Part shown: piece by piece, positions 35,479-44,586 of the stretch
Layout of the letters: every line of letters begins with the position of its first letter
Position numbering within the stretch: the stretch's first letter is position 1
NCBI RefSeq assembly: GCF_036511935.1
Contig: NZ_AP028878.1
Coordinates: forward strand, 3,782,001 to 3,846,000
DNA from: Marinobacter nanhaiticus D15-8W
GTDB lineage: Bacteria > Pseudomonadota > Gammaproteobacteria > Pseudomonadales > Oleiphilaceae
DNA length: 64,000 bases
Direction: 5' to 3'
Position numbers and translations under genes: made by a program
Notes under the pieces: generated by a model
Told to the model about the DNA's origin: nothing
Seen by the model: only the letters and a program-made list of their open reading frames with translations
Databases searched by the model: none

Positions 35479-36879
35479 CTACTTTTGCGCATCCGGCTTG
35501 CCGCGTGTAATACGGTCCAGCCAGGCATCCAGGGAGAGGTGGTCGGGCTGATCCTGTAGCGCCCGTAGGAGGGCCTCCTGGCTGCCAAACCGGACTTCGT
35601 CGTAACGAGGTTCGGGGCTTTCGACCGGTAGCTCGGGCAGCTTGGGCGAAGCCGCGGGCGCAGGATCGATCTGACCGGCCAAATGGCGGAGATGGCTGGC
35701 AAACTGACTGCGCTGGCCTGGTGGAAGCCGATCCCAATGCATCGACGCCAATCCGGTCTGGAGGATTTCCATCATGTCCTCGTCCATGGTGCGTCCGAGC
35801 AGGGCAATACAGCGAGTCAGTGCTTCATAGCGCTGAACGGGGGGCGTGTCTGCTGCAGCGATTAGAGTTTCCATCTCAGTAGACCAGTTGTGCCACCGGG
35901 TAGCTGTATCCGGCGCTTTCTCCTGATCTTGCGAGTCGCCTCTATACCTCTCGTCTTCCTTACCGCCGGCGCCTTCCTTTGGATTTGCTCCTGCGACTGT
36001 ACCAGCCTTTGCCGGATCCATACCGCTGGGACCCGCGGGCTTCGCCTGCTGACGCTCCGCAAGTCGGTTCCAATAGGCCGCGAAGCCTGCACGGCGCGGT
36101 TCGATCTGTTCGAACCGGACCTTGAGCATATCCGCCAGCACACGGAACTGCCGACAGGAGGGGTCCGACTCCGCCAGCAACGCCACCGGCCGCTGGATCG
36201 ATACCGCCTGGCGTATGGTTTCATCACGCCAGATCGCTCCGAGATAATGCGGCACTATATCGACGTGGCGCTGCAGTGCCGCACGGAACCGCTGAAAGAT
36301 GGACTGCGCCTGACTGGCCCCATGGGCCATATTGACCAGCACGCTTGGCGTCCTTCGGTAGCCCCGGCGCTTGAGCACCTTGATCAGGGAAAAGGCATCG
36401 GTAAGGGACGTGGGGTCCGGCGTTACCACCACACAGGCCAGCGCTGCGCTGGCAATCATGTGGATAACGTTGGCCTGCAGGCCTGCCGCGGTATCGATGA
36501 GGATGTAGTCGTAGCGCTTCTCGAACGCCGCCAGCCCGCGGAAAATCGATAGCCGGTCGGCTGCCGATATCCCCATGCAGCGCTCGACCCCGGAAGCTCC
36601 GGGCAAGACATGCAGGCCGAAAGGCGCCTCGAAGATCGCCTGCTCCAGGGAACACTCGCCCTTGAGCACGTGTTCAAGCGTGCGCCCCGGGTACTGACCC
36701 AGCATGATTGTCACGTTGGCCAGATCGGTATCACCGTCGAGCAACAAAACGCGATTACCCTGACGGGCGAGCACCAAAGCCAGGTTGAGCGCGACAGAGG
36801 TCTTGCCCACGCCCCCTTTTCCGCCGGTTATGGCAAGGATGCGGGGGTGCCCCGATGAACGTTTCGATGAATCCTTCAT
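35479..36879 (-). CDS. MinD/FleN-like ATPase with C-terminal extension
   Basis: A ~466-residue ParA/MinD-superfamily protein. The ATPase domain (~12-260) has the deviant Walker A GGKGGVGKTS, Walker A' LLLDGDTDLAN and switch II LIDTAAGLQ, closest in feel to FleN/FlhG. Unlike FleN (~280 residues) it continues through a proline/glycine/charge-rich linker (~290-335) into a helical region of about 130 residues that I cannot place. A GTG at 36933 is an alternative start; neither has a good ribosome site. It is divergent from an HDOD-histidine kinase and c-di-GMP regulator pair, not in a flagellar cluster, so a polarity or surface-behaviour role is a guess. Confidence 0.78.
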   Translation of the reverse strand: MKDSSKRSSGHPRILAITGGKGGVGKTSVALNLALVLARQGNRVLLLDGDTDLANVTIMLGQYPGRTLEHVLKGECSLEQAIFEAPFGLHVLPGASGVERCMGISAADRLSIFRGLAAFEKRYDYILIDTAAGLQANVIHMIASAALACVVVTPDPTSLTDAFSLIKVLKRRGYRRTPSVLVNMAHGASQAQSIFQRFRAALQRHVDIVPHYLGAIWRDETIRQAVSIQRPVALLAESDPSCRQFRVLADMLKVRFEQIEPRRAGFAAYWNRLAERQQAKPAGPSGMDPAKAGTVAGANPKEGAGGKEDERYRGDSQDQEKAPDTATRWHNWSTEMETLIAAADTPPVQRYEALTRCIALLGRTMDEDMMEILQTGLASMHWDRLPPGQRSQFASHLRHLAGQIDPAPAASPKLPELPVESPEPRYDEVRFGSQEALLRALQDQPDHLSLDAWLDRITRGKPDAQK

Positions 36880-37233
36880 GGACCAATACGCCACATTCAC
36901 TGCAGTGGGCCGGGAAGAAGGATCTTGATACACAGCCTGTGCACAAAGCCCTGACGGAAACGCACAGGCGCCTCATCCGGGACATCCTTTGTTCGGCCTC
37001 TGCCGATGGAAAGACGGGTAAATCAGCTGGATCGACAATTGATTGTACAGTCCAGCGACGCGTCTGCGACAGGTTTTACAGGCGCAGAGGTCTTTATAGC
37101 GCGAGGATTTACGCGATTTTACAACTGAGGCGAGTGGAATCGGTTCAAAATATGTACACTTTATCTTTGATATTCGACGGTTATTGGCTAAGCTCCACCG
37201 TTAAAACGATAAATGAAGAAAGTGTCATAATTC
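36880..37233. other. Divergent promoter region between MinD-like and HDOD-kinase genes
   Basis: A 354-bp region that turns AT-rich over its right half (37085-37225). It should hold both promoters, but no -35/-10 pair is strong enough to name and there is no gene. Confidence 0.45.
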
Positions 37234-39246
37234 ATGGCCCGGGCTCATATTGATTTACCGGCGGATGGTGAGCTACCCAGTTTGCCGCAGGTTGTCCTGC
37301 GCGCATTGGAAGCCTGCCGTAGCGAGTCAGACTATCGCGATATTGGCCGGATAATAAGCGCTGACACGGCTCTATGTGCCCGTGTGCTTGCGCTCGCCAA
37401 TTCGGCGCTCTACGGACGCCCCGGCGAAATCAACTCCATCGAACAGGCCCTGTTACGCCTGGGGACCGACCAGCTTCAGGCCCTGATCATCACCGCCTCC
37501 CTCAGACAACTGCTGTTCGACCTCGGGTCTGATCGCTGGCAACAGATCCGCGACTTCTGGCGCCACTCTCTGACCACTGCCCTCACCGCCCGCGCTTTGA
37601 GCCGCCTGACCGGCTACTCCAATAACGAAGAAGCCTTTATGGTGGGCATACTGCACAACGTAGGCGAATTGATCGCGTTGCGCCAGCCATCCGATAACGA
37701 ACACCAGACCCCGCTCGACGACCAGATCGAGATCGGTGCGCGGCTGGCTAACCATTGGGGCTTGGGGCAGATGGCCACCGATGCCATTCGCTACCAGCAG
37801 GCGCCGGCCCGGGACATTCGCGACGCCGGCCACCTGGTGAAGCTGATCAATCTATCCGCCCGTCTGGCGCTGGCCGACTCCAGCGGCATCGAAGCGGCAC
37901 AGACCATCTTCGGCCTGACCAGCGCCCTTACCCGGGAAATCTGTACCCGCATCGGTCGCGAGGTCTCGTCCCTGGCCGAGAGCCTGGACATCCCGCTGGA
38001 AGGCCCTTTCGACAGCGGCGACGCCCACAAGCGGCTGTTCGAACAGGTGGTGCGCTCGGCGATGGTCGAGCAGGCCCTGCAAACCCTGCCGGAACAGGCC
38101 AATAGCGCAGAACTCCTGACCACCGCCCTGCGTAACCTGGTTACCCTGACCGGCCGACCGGGCCTGGTGTTCCAACAGTATGATGATCGCCTGGAGCTTC
38201 TCGCCGCCACGCGCACGGCGCCCCCGCACATCGAAGTCCCGTTGGACAACCCGCAAAGCCTGGTGACCCAGGTCGGCACACTACGGGAGACCGACGTGCT
38301 GAAGATGGACAGCGCGACGATTCTCGACCGCCAACTGCTGGGTCTGCTCGATTGCCGGGCGATGATGAGCGTACCCGTGTGCTACGGGGAACAATGCTGC
38401 GGCGTCTACGTTATCGGTCTGGATTCAGTAGAAGAAGCCGAGACCTATACCACGTTGGTAGAGCTCTTCGCCCGCCGTGTCGGCGGCCTGGCCCATGCCC
38501 TGCAAAAGGAAACCCGGACCGAGAAGGTCGCCGGTGAAACGCTGGAGCAGCTTTCCCAGCGCATCGAGCTGCGAAAGCGGGTTCATGAGATCAGCAATCC
38601 GCTGACGATCGTGCGTCAGTACATCCGTCAGCTACAAAACAAACTCCAGGACATCGAAGGCTCCGGCAAAGTCGAGCCTGATCTGGAAATCGTCCGCGAG
38701 GAACTCGACCGGGCCGCCGGGATGCTGGAACGTATCAGCGAAGCCGGCGAATCCGGTGCATCGAACGAACAGGACGAAGACGGGGTCGTGCTAAACAGCG
38801 AATTGACCATTTTGTGCGATCTGTTCGAGGAAGCACTGTTCGCGCCCAGCGACATCCAGTGCGAGCTGACCATGACCACCGCCAGCACCCGCGCCCGTGC
38901 GACTCGCGGCCCCGTGCGCCAAATGGTAATGAATCTGGCTCGCAATGCCGTGGAATCCATGCCGAATGGCGGTAGGATCCAATTTCGCACCGCAGCCCCG
39001 ATCTGGCAGGATGGCCGTCGCTGGATCGAGCTGACTATTGATGATTCGGGGCAGGGAATTCCCGAATCCATCCGGGACTCACTATTCAAACCGGTCCGCT
39101 CCACCAAGGGGCCGGGCCATAGCGGTCTGGGACTGAGTATCGTAAAACAGCTTGTCGATGACATGGAGGGCATCATCAGCTGCCGGACGGGAGAGGATGG
39201 CACCAGCTTCCGCATCCTGCTACCGGCGGTAAAAGAAACAGAATAA
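37234..39246 (+). CDS. HDOD-GAF-histidine kinase signalling protein
   Basis: A 670-residue soluble sensor kinase. Residues ~12-215 are an HDOD domain (LPSLPQVVLRALE, AHNSALYG-like ANSALYG, RHSL and GILHNVGEL), without the full HD metal-site set. Residues ~285-425 look like a GAF domain. The kinase follows: H-box VHEISNPLTIV with His451, N-box NLARNAVESMP with Asn571, DDSGQGIP and GHSGLGLSIVKQLV. No transmembrane segment. The next gene, 25 bases on, encodes a REC-PAS-GGDEF-EAL protein, the likely phosphorylation partner. HDOD linked directly to a kinase is uncommon; the signal is unknown. Confidence 0.86.
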   Translation: MARAHIDLPADGELPSLPQVVLRALEACRSESDYRDIGRIISADTALCARVLALANSALYGRPGEINSIEQALLRLGTDQLQALIITASLRQLLFDLGSDRWQQIRDFWRHSLTTALTARALSRLTGYSNNEEAFMVGILHNVGELIALRQPSDNEHQTPLDDQIEIGARLANHWGLGQMATDAIRYQQAPARDIRDAGHLVKLINLSARLALADSSGIEAAQTIFGLTSALTREICTRIGREVSSLAESLDIPLEGPFDSGDAHKRLFEQVVRSAMVEQALQTLPEQANSAELLTTALRNLVTLTGRPGLVFQQYDDRLELLAATRTAPPHIEVPLDNPQSLVTQVGTLRETDVLKMDSATILDRQLLGLLDCRAMMSVPVCYGEQCCGVYVIGLDSVEEAETYTTLVELFARRVGGLAHALQKETRTEKVAGETLEQLSQRIELRKRVHEISNPLTIVRQYIRQLQNKLQDIEGSGKVEPDLEIVREELDRAAGMLERISEAGESGASNEQDEDGVVLNSELTILCDLFEEALFAPSDIQCELTMTTASTRARATRGPVRQMVMNLARNAVESMPNGGRIQFRTAAPIWQDGRRWIELTIDDSGQGIPESIRDSLFKPVRSTKGPGHSGLGLSIVKQLVDDMEGIISCRTGEDGTSFRILLPAVKETE

Positions 39247-39271
39247 CCGGACTTGACCGGGCTGAGACGAA

Positions 39272-41488
39272 ATGACAACCCGTGTAGAATCGGGGAACCC
39301 AACAGGACGGGCGCAGGCCATGACATCGGACCGACTGCAAGAGATCAGTACTTCCGAGGCAAGAATACTCGTCGTTGACGATGAACCGAGGCTACTCCAG
39401 AGTCTGGTGGACTTGCTGGAAGAAAAGGGTGTTGTCGCCGTGCCTGCGTTGGGTGGCCGGGCCGCCTGTGAGCTACTGACCCGCGAACACTTCAACCTGG
39501 TGATGTTGGACCTGCGAATGCCCGAAGTGGATGGTCACCAGGTCATGCAGTTCATTCAGGAGCGCAAGATAGAAACACCGGTGATCGTGGTCAGCGGCGA
39601 ATCCTCCTTCAACGCCGTCAGCCGCGCTCTGCGCCGGGGCGCCGAAGACTACATCAAGAAGCCTTTCGATCCGGACGAGCTGCTGGCCACAGTCAGCAAC
39701 GTGCTGCAGAAGCAGGCGCTGGCGTGGGCCCATCGCAACGTCCAGCTACGCCTGCAGAAATCCGAGGAGTTGCACCGCTATATCGTCAACACCTCGCCGG
39801 ATATCGTCTTCATGCTAGACCGCGAGGGGCGGGTCTGTTTCGTCAACCACAAGATCGAGGCACTGTTGGGCTACCGCCCCAATGAGCTGATCGGCCGCCA
39901 TTTCCGCCACCTGATCGACGAACAGGATGTCGCGCGCGGCACCTATGCCCTGCAGGACCCGGCCATCAGCGCCGAGAACCCGCGCACTTTCGAGATTCGC
40001 CTGAAAACCCGCGGTAGCCGCAAGGCCAATCGCCATTTCGAGATTACAGCCTTCCCCATCGGCGACGACAGCGGGCAATTCCTGCCTCACGTCACGCCGG
40101 GCGGAGCCAACGGCAACGCCCGCATATACGGTTCCGCCCGCGATATCACCGAACGTAAGGAAGCGGAAGCATTTATCAACTTCCAGGCCTACCATGACCT
40201 GTTGACCCGCTTGCCCAATCGCGCACTATTCAAGGACCGCCTCATGCTGGCCATCACCCAGGCCCAGCGTAGCCAACAGAAGCTGGCAGTCATGTTCCTG
40301 GACCTCGATCGTTTCAAGGTGGTCAACGATACCCTGGGGCACGCCATGGGCGATCGGTTGCTGCAGGCCGTGACCCAGCGCCTGGAAAGCTGCCTGCGCA
40401 AGGGGGACACCCTGTCCCGGTTCGGCGGTGATGAGTTTACGCTGCTGCTGCCCGCCATCAGCAGCCATGACGACGCCCGCAAGATCGCGCGCAAGCTGAT
40501 CAGCGTGTTACGCGAACCGTTCCAGCTGGGTGAGCACGAAGTGTTCGTCGGGGTCAGCGTCGGTATCGCCATTTTCCCGGACGCCGGTGATTCAATGGAT
40601 CAACTGATCCAGTGCGCAGACATCGCCATGTACCACGTCAAGGCCGGCGGCAAGGATGGCTATCGCTTCTACAGCGAATCCATGAGCATCGATACGGCCA
40701 ATCGCCTTAGCCTGGAGCGGGACCTGCGCCAGGCATTGGTAAACAACGAACTGTGCGTGCACTACCAGCCACAGGTGGCTTCGAATACGGGGGAAGTGGT
40801 CGGGCTCGAAGCGCTCGTCCGTTGGCAGCACCCCGAACGTGGCCTGCTCTATCCACGGGATTTCCTGCCCCTGGCCGAGGAAACCAAGCTGATCGCCGAA
40901 CTCAGCGAGTGCGTGCTGGAAAAAGCCTGCCAGCAGATGAAACGCTGGATCGACGCCGGTCACAAATCGATGCGCCTGGCGGTTAACCTGTCACCGCTAC
41001 AGGTCGATCACCCTCGCTTCGTGGCAAACCTGATCGCCCAACTGAAAACCATGGGCTTCCCACCGGAGAACCTGGAGATCGAGATCACTGAAAACGTGAT
41101 CATGAACGATCTGGAACAGATCAGCCGCAAACTGCGGGAACTCGCGGCCCATGGCGTGCGCATCGCCATCGACGACTTCGGTACCGGCTATTCCTCCCTC
41201 AATTACCTGCATCGCCTGCCTATCCACACCCTCAAGGTGGACCAGTCCTTTGTCAGGGGCATTCGCAGCGGCGAAGACGGCGCCTGCATTGTCAATGCGA
41301 TCGTCGCCATGGCCCACGGCCTGCGACTCGATATCGTCGCCGAAGGTGTTGAGACCGATACCCAACTGACGTACCTGCGCAATCTGGGCTGCCACCAGGT
41401 CCAGGGTTTCTTCTATGGTCCGGCCCGACCAGCTAACGAAATAGACGCCCTACTCGGCGTCAAGGCGCGTGCGCGGGCCGCCGTCTAG
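39272..41488 (+). CDS. Response regulator with PAS, GGDEF and EAL domains
   Basis: A 738-residue cytoplasmic protein. Receiver ~30-150 with DDE at 36-38 and phosphoacceptor Asp80 (LVMLDLRMP); PAS ~165-300; GGDEF ~305-465 with intact FGGDEF (385-389) and an RxxD inhibitory site (RKGD, 376-379); EAL ~485-730 with LEALVRW, EITENVIM, IDDFGTGYSSL, LKVDQSF and AEGVETD. Both catalytic sites look functional, so it may make or break c-di-GMP, with direction set by phosphorylation and PAS input. An ATG at 39320 is a possible later start. It is cotranscribed with the HDOD kinase. Confidence 0.92.
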   Translation: MTTRVESGNPTGRAQAMTSDRLQEISTSEARILVVDDEPRLLQSLVDLLEEKGVVAVPALGGRAACELLTREHFNLVMLDLRMPEVDGHQVMQFIQERKIETPVIVVSGESSFNAVSRALRRGAEDYIKKPFDPDELLATVSNVLQKQALAWAHRNVQLRLQKSEELHRYIVNTSPDIVFMLDREGRVCFVNHKIEALLGYRPNELIGRHFRHLIDEQDVARGTYALQDPAISAENPRTFEIRLKTRGSRKANRHFEITAFPIGDDSGQFLPHVTPGGANGNARIYGSARDITERKEAEAFINFQAYHDLLTRLPNRALFKDRLMLAITQAQRSQQKLAVMFLDLDRFKVVNDTLGHAMGDRLLQAVTQRLESCLRKGDTLSRFGGDEFTLLLPAISSHDDARKIARKLISVLREPFQLGEHEVFVGVSVGIAIFPDAGDSMDQLIQCADIAMYHVKAGGKDGYRFYSESMSIDTANRLSLERDLRQALVNNELCVHYQPQVASNTGEVVGLEALVRWQHPERGLLYPRDFLPLAEETKLIAELSECVLEKACQQMKRWIDAGHKSMRLAVNLSPLQVDHPRFVANLIAQLKTMGFPPENLEIEITENVIMNDLEQISRKLRELAAHGVRIAIDDFGTGYSSLNYLHRLPIHTLKVDQSFVRGIRSGEDGACIVNAIVAMAHGLRLDIVAEGVETDTQLTYLRNLGCHQVQGFFYGPARPANEIDALLGVKARARAAV

Positions 41489-41550
41489 GAAGCTTTGACG
41501 GGTTCACTGGCGAGTTACTCAAGACCAACTTTGTAGAATCGCCAATAGAT

Positions 41551-42354
41551 TTAATCAGCGATGCCATCCCCCAGATAATTTTCGATAATGCGGTCGAACG
41601 CTCCAGACGAGCGTAGCTCACGGATCCGACGGGCAACGAATTCCCGGAATTCCGGCGGCCAGTCGATGTCGACACTGAGATAGATCGGAAAGTCGGGGAT
41701 GATGGCGCTAAAATCAATCCAGCGCATACACTCGTCGAACGCATGCTCCATTCGGCGAACGTGGAACCTCAACCGGGATTCCATTTCTACGAAACCGTCG
41801 GCCCGACCCAGCCCTACCAGCTGAATCCCCGCTTCATAGCGATCGATGGGTATTTCCTTGATGAACCCCTCAGCAACCGCCTCGTCCAAGGGCTGGTAGT
41901 CGAAATAACGGAGCGTCACAAGGCTCAGGTCGCGCAGCTGATCCAACGTCGTAATGCGGTCCGGAAGCTCTTCGCGGCAACTCAACATGACGTGATGTGT
42001 CGTAAAGAGCGGCTCGTCCACCAGGAGGCCATGGTTGCCGAAGGTTTGCCAATGTACGGCTTCGTAGGCTACCCAATACTCAATCTGGTCTTCTGCCACG
42101 ACCTGGCGCAGACGGTTGATCGGATAGACCTGATGGTCGACCTCGTACCGGGAACCAGCGAAGATGGCATCCACCATATCGGAAACGATACCGCCCCGAC
42201 TCTCGCCATTTTCCACAACCTGAAACGGACGAGCTTTGTCTTCGACAATGAGATAGGCGACTTCCCGGGCGGCCTGCGCTGGCACGAGATCGAGGGCCAG
42301 CGTAATACCGATCCCCAAGCTCAACAGCCACCGCCGAATTCCAGGACGTATCAT
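41551..42354 (-). CDS. Orphan periplasmic substrate-binding protein (SBP_bac_3 type)
   Basis: A 267-residue exported protein: signal peptide IRRWLLSLGIGITLALDLVPAQA, then a two-lobe binding fold with ENGESRGGIVSDMVDAIF near the start of lobe I, as in family 3 amino-acid binding proteins. ATG 42354 has AGAGG seven bases before it, 13 codons after an earlier possible start. No permease or ATPase gene is near, so it may present a ligand to a sensor or a distant transporter rather than form a local ABC system. It converges with the REC-PAS-GGDEF-EAL gene. Confidence 0.78.
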   Translation of the reverse strand: MIRPGIRRWLLSLGIGITLALDLVPAQAAREVAYLIVEDKARPFQVVENGESRGGIVSDMVDAIFAGSRYEVDHQVYPINRLRQVVAEDQIEYWVAYEAVHWQTFGNHGLLVDEPLFTTHHVMLSCREELPDRITTLDQLRDLSLVTLRYFDYQPLDEAVAEGFIKEIPIDRYEAGIQLVGLGRADGFVEMESRLRFHVRRMEHAFDECMRWIDFSAIIPDFPIYLSVDIDWPPEFREFVARRIRELRSSGAFDRIIENYLGDGIAD

Positions 42355-42793
42355 TTCGAAACCTCTGACTTTAGTGCCCAGGCAATACTTCAAAGCGCGG
42401 TTACCCCGGCTGATTACCCTGCAATTTCAGTCCACGTAATTCTGAATAATTGTTCAGGAAATCATCTTTCATTGATACATCATTAGCATACCGATGCTAC
42501 AAGGGCACGTCGGGCGGAACCTATTGCCCGATTAATGGATGGCTATGAAGGCCCAACAAGATTGGATTGTCTTACACTCCAAACCTCAACTTTGACTAAG
42601 TTTGCAAAGCGTAGTCTTATGTAAACTTACGTATCGAAAAATGCGTGGTGCTGCACAAAATCCCGGCAACGAGTTCTCTAAGCTCTTTCAGGAACAAGAA
42701 CAAAACCCGCTGCCGGATAACCGGTACAAGAAGAGCCGCGAGAGCGGACCTGTATCGCGGGACAACCCTGACTCGGACAGGCAGTAAGAGACC
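42355..42793. other. Intergenic region upstream of the methyltransferase gene
   Basis: A 439-bp AT-rich spacer between the divergent binding protein and methyltransferase genes. A 61-codon frame (42602-42787) has no ribosome site, biased composition or recognisable fold and is not called. No clear promoter or repeat seen. Confidence 0.45.
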
Positions 42794-43450
42794 ATGCGTG
42801 ACAAATACAAGTACATCGGCCCCGTCTACGACTTCCTGAGCAACCTCTATAGCGGCAAGAACATCCATCGTTGCAAAACGGCGATGCTTGATGTGGAAAC
42901 TGTCAAACCCGGCACCAAGGTGCTGTTCGCTGGCGTGGGACATGGCCGGGATGCCATTCGCGCTGCGGAACTCGGCGCAGACGTAACGGTGGTCGATCTT
43001 TCCGAAACCATGCTACGCAAGTTTGCCGATGCCTTGGCGACCGAAGCCCCCGACCTGAATATCCGGCGTATCCACAGCGACATCATGAAAATCGACCAGA
43101 CCGGCCAGTACGACATGGTCGTGGCCAACTTCTTCCTCAACGTTTTTGATGAAGACATGATGGTGCGCGTCCTCGAACACCTCATAGGCTTGGCTAAACC
43201 GGACGGTAGTGTCGTCGTCGGCGACTTCTGCTATCCCACCGGTAACGTCTTCGCCCGGGTATTCAAGAAACTATATTGGTATACGGCGGTGTTCATCTTC
43301 TGGCTTTTCGCCAACAACGCTTTCCACAAGATCTACAACTACCCCGAACACATGCAGCGGCTGGGACTGGAAATCGCCCAGAAGAAGCATTTCAAGCTGC
43401 TGAACATGAACTGCTACTGGTCGATCCTGGGCCGGAAGCAGATCGGATAA
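42794..43450 (+). CDS. Class I SAM-dependent methyltransferase, membrane-associated type
   Basis: A 218-residue methyltransferase. Motif I is VLFAGVGHGRDAIRAAELG (~45-63), the acidic end of strand 2 is VVDLSE, and VVANFFLNVFDED holds motif IV. Residues ~155-180 form an aromatic, hydrophobic stretch (LYWYTAVFIFWLFANNAF), suggesting the protein touches the membrane and modifies a lipid or quinone. It lies 128 bases upstream of a DUF2156 gene in the same direction. By analogy with PmtA-type enzymes an amino-lipid headgroup is a plausible acceptor, but no sequence feature proves this. Confidence 0.78.
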   Translation: MRDKYKYIGPVYDFLSNLYSGKNIHRCKTAMLDVETVKPGTKVLFAGVGHGRDAIRAAELGADVTVVDLSETMLRKFADALATEAPDLNIRRIHSDIMKIDQTGQYDMVVANFFLNVFDEDMMVRVLEHLIGLAKPDGSVVVGDFCYPTGNVFARVFKKLYWYTAVFIFWLFANNAFHKIYNYPEHMQRLGLEIAQKKHFKLLNMNCYWSILGRKQIG

Positions 43451-43578
43451 AGCGGAGATTGCAGTTAACCGCCACTGACTGCCGGCCGATGCCTGACCCT
43501 CCGGGAGGCAAGCCAGCCAGACGGGCTCCACAACACGGAACAAGCCAATAAGAACAAGGATTCCGGGAGATATTAGCG

Positions 43579-44586
43579 ATGACAGAGCAAATCCTTGCCC
43601 TTGACAGTTTCAGCGGACTGGAAGAAGGCCGCCTGACCTTTTCCCAGCGCGTCGACTACCTGAAGAAGTTCGGTGTCCACACCCAGTCGTTCTCCACCCT
43701 ACAACCGGAAATGGACTATTTCGATCTGCCAGGCGTTGGCTACATTGGCTTCATGCGCAAGTGGGGCATGACCTTTGTGCTATCCGATCCGGTAACGGCA
43801 CCGGAACACTTCGAGCTGATCATCGAACGGTTCCATGCCCGTCACCCGAATGCCAGCTATATTCAGGTTTCCAAGTCGGTGGTGGATATCCTGCATCGCC
43901 GTTATGGGCTCTACGGCACGCAGTTTGGCAGTGAATCCCGTATCAACCTGCAAAAGTGGTCCCTCAAGGGCAAGAAAAAGCAGATCATCCGGACCGCAGT
44001 CAACCAGGCGTCGAATAACGGCGTGACGGTGAAGGAGCGCTTCAGTGATGACCATACCCGGGAAATATCCGAAGCCTGGATCCGAACCCGCAAGGTCAAG
44101 AGCAACGAGATCCGTTTCCTGATCCGGCCGATGGAAATGCAATACCGGGAGAACGAACGCCACTTTTATGCTTACCAGGACGGTAAGGCGGTTGGCTTCA
44201 TCTATTTCGACCCGGTCTATGAGAACAACCGCATTATCAGCTATGTGCCCAACATATCGCGGGCCAACGCCGATTTCCGCCAGGGCATTTTCTACACCCT
44301 AATGGCCCATGCGATGGATGTTTTCAAGAACGAAGGCGTCCCCTACCTCGACCTGGGGCTGATCCCCCTATCGCTGGATAAAGTGATTGAGCCCCAGGAA
44401 AGCCGGCTGCTCAAGCGCACGCTTCACACCCTCTACGAGAAAGGCAACTTCCTCTATAACTTCAAGGGCCTCGAATTCACCAAATCCCGCTTCCGGGGCG
44501 ACGGCTTCAAGACTTATTGCTGCCACAAGCGCGCCGTTCCGGCCCTGGAATTCCTGGCCATGCTCAAGCTGACCCGGGTCATGTAA
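43579..44586 (+). CDS. DUF2156 (LPG-synthase C-terminal-like) protein
   Basis: A 335-residue soluble protein with two GNAT-like halves, the fold of the C-terminal domain of MprF, which moves an aminoacyl group from tRNA to phosphatidylglycerol. Landmarks: DYFDLPGVGYIGFMRKWG and VLSDPV in the first half; FYAYQDGKAVGFIYFDPVY, then GIFYTLMAHAMDVFKNEGVPYLDLGLIPL and FKGLEFTKSRFRG in the second. It has no flippase membrane domain. The upstream methyltransferase may act with it. Its end overlaps the end of murI by eight bases in the opposite direction. Substrate not known. Confidence 0.82.
   Translation: MTEQILALDSFSGLEEGRLTFSQRVDYLKKFGVHTQSFSTLQPEMDYFDLPGVGYIGFMRKWGMTFVLSDPVTAPEHFELIIERFHARHPNASYIQVSKSVVDILHRRYGLYGTQFGSESRINLQKWSLKGKKKQIIRTAVNQASNNGVTVKERFSDDHTREISEAWIRTRKVKSNEIRFLIRPMEMQYRENERHFYAYQDGKAVGFIYFDPVYENNRIISYVPNISRANADFRQGIFYTLMAHAMDVFKNEGVPYLDLGLIPLSLDKVIEPQESRLLKRTLHTLYEKGNFLYNFKGLEFTKSRFRGDGFKTYCCHKRAVPALEFLAMLKLTRVM

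Noticed and set aside
42602-42787. 61-codon frame before the methyltransferase gene
   Set aside because: It lacks a ribosome site and conserved features and ends seven bases before a well-supported gene; probably leader sequence.
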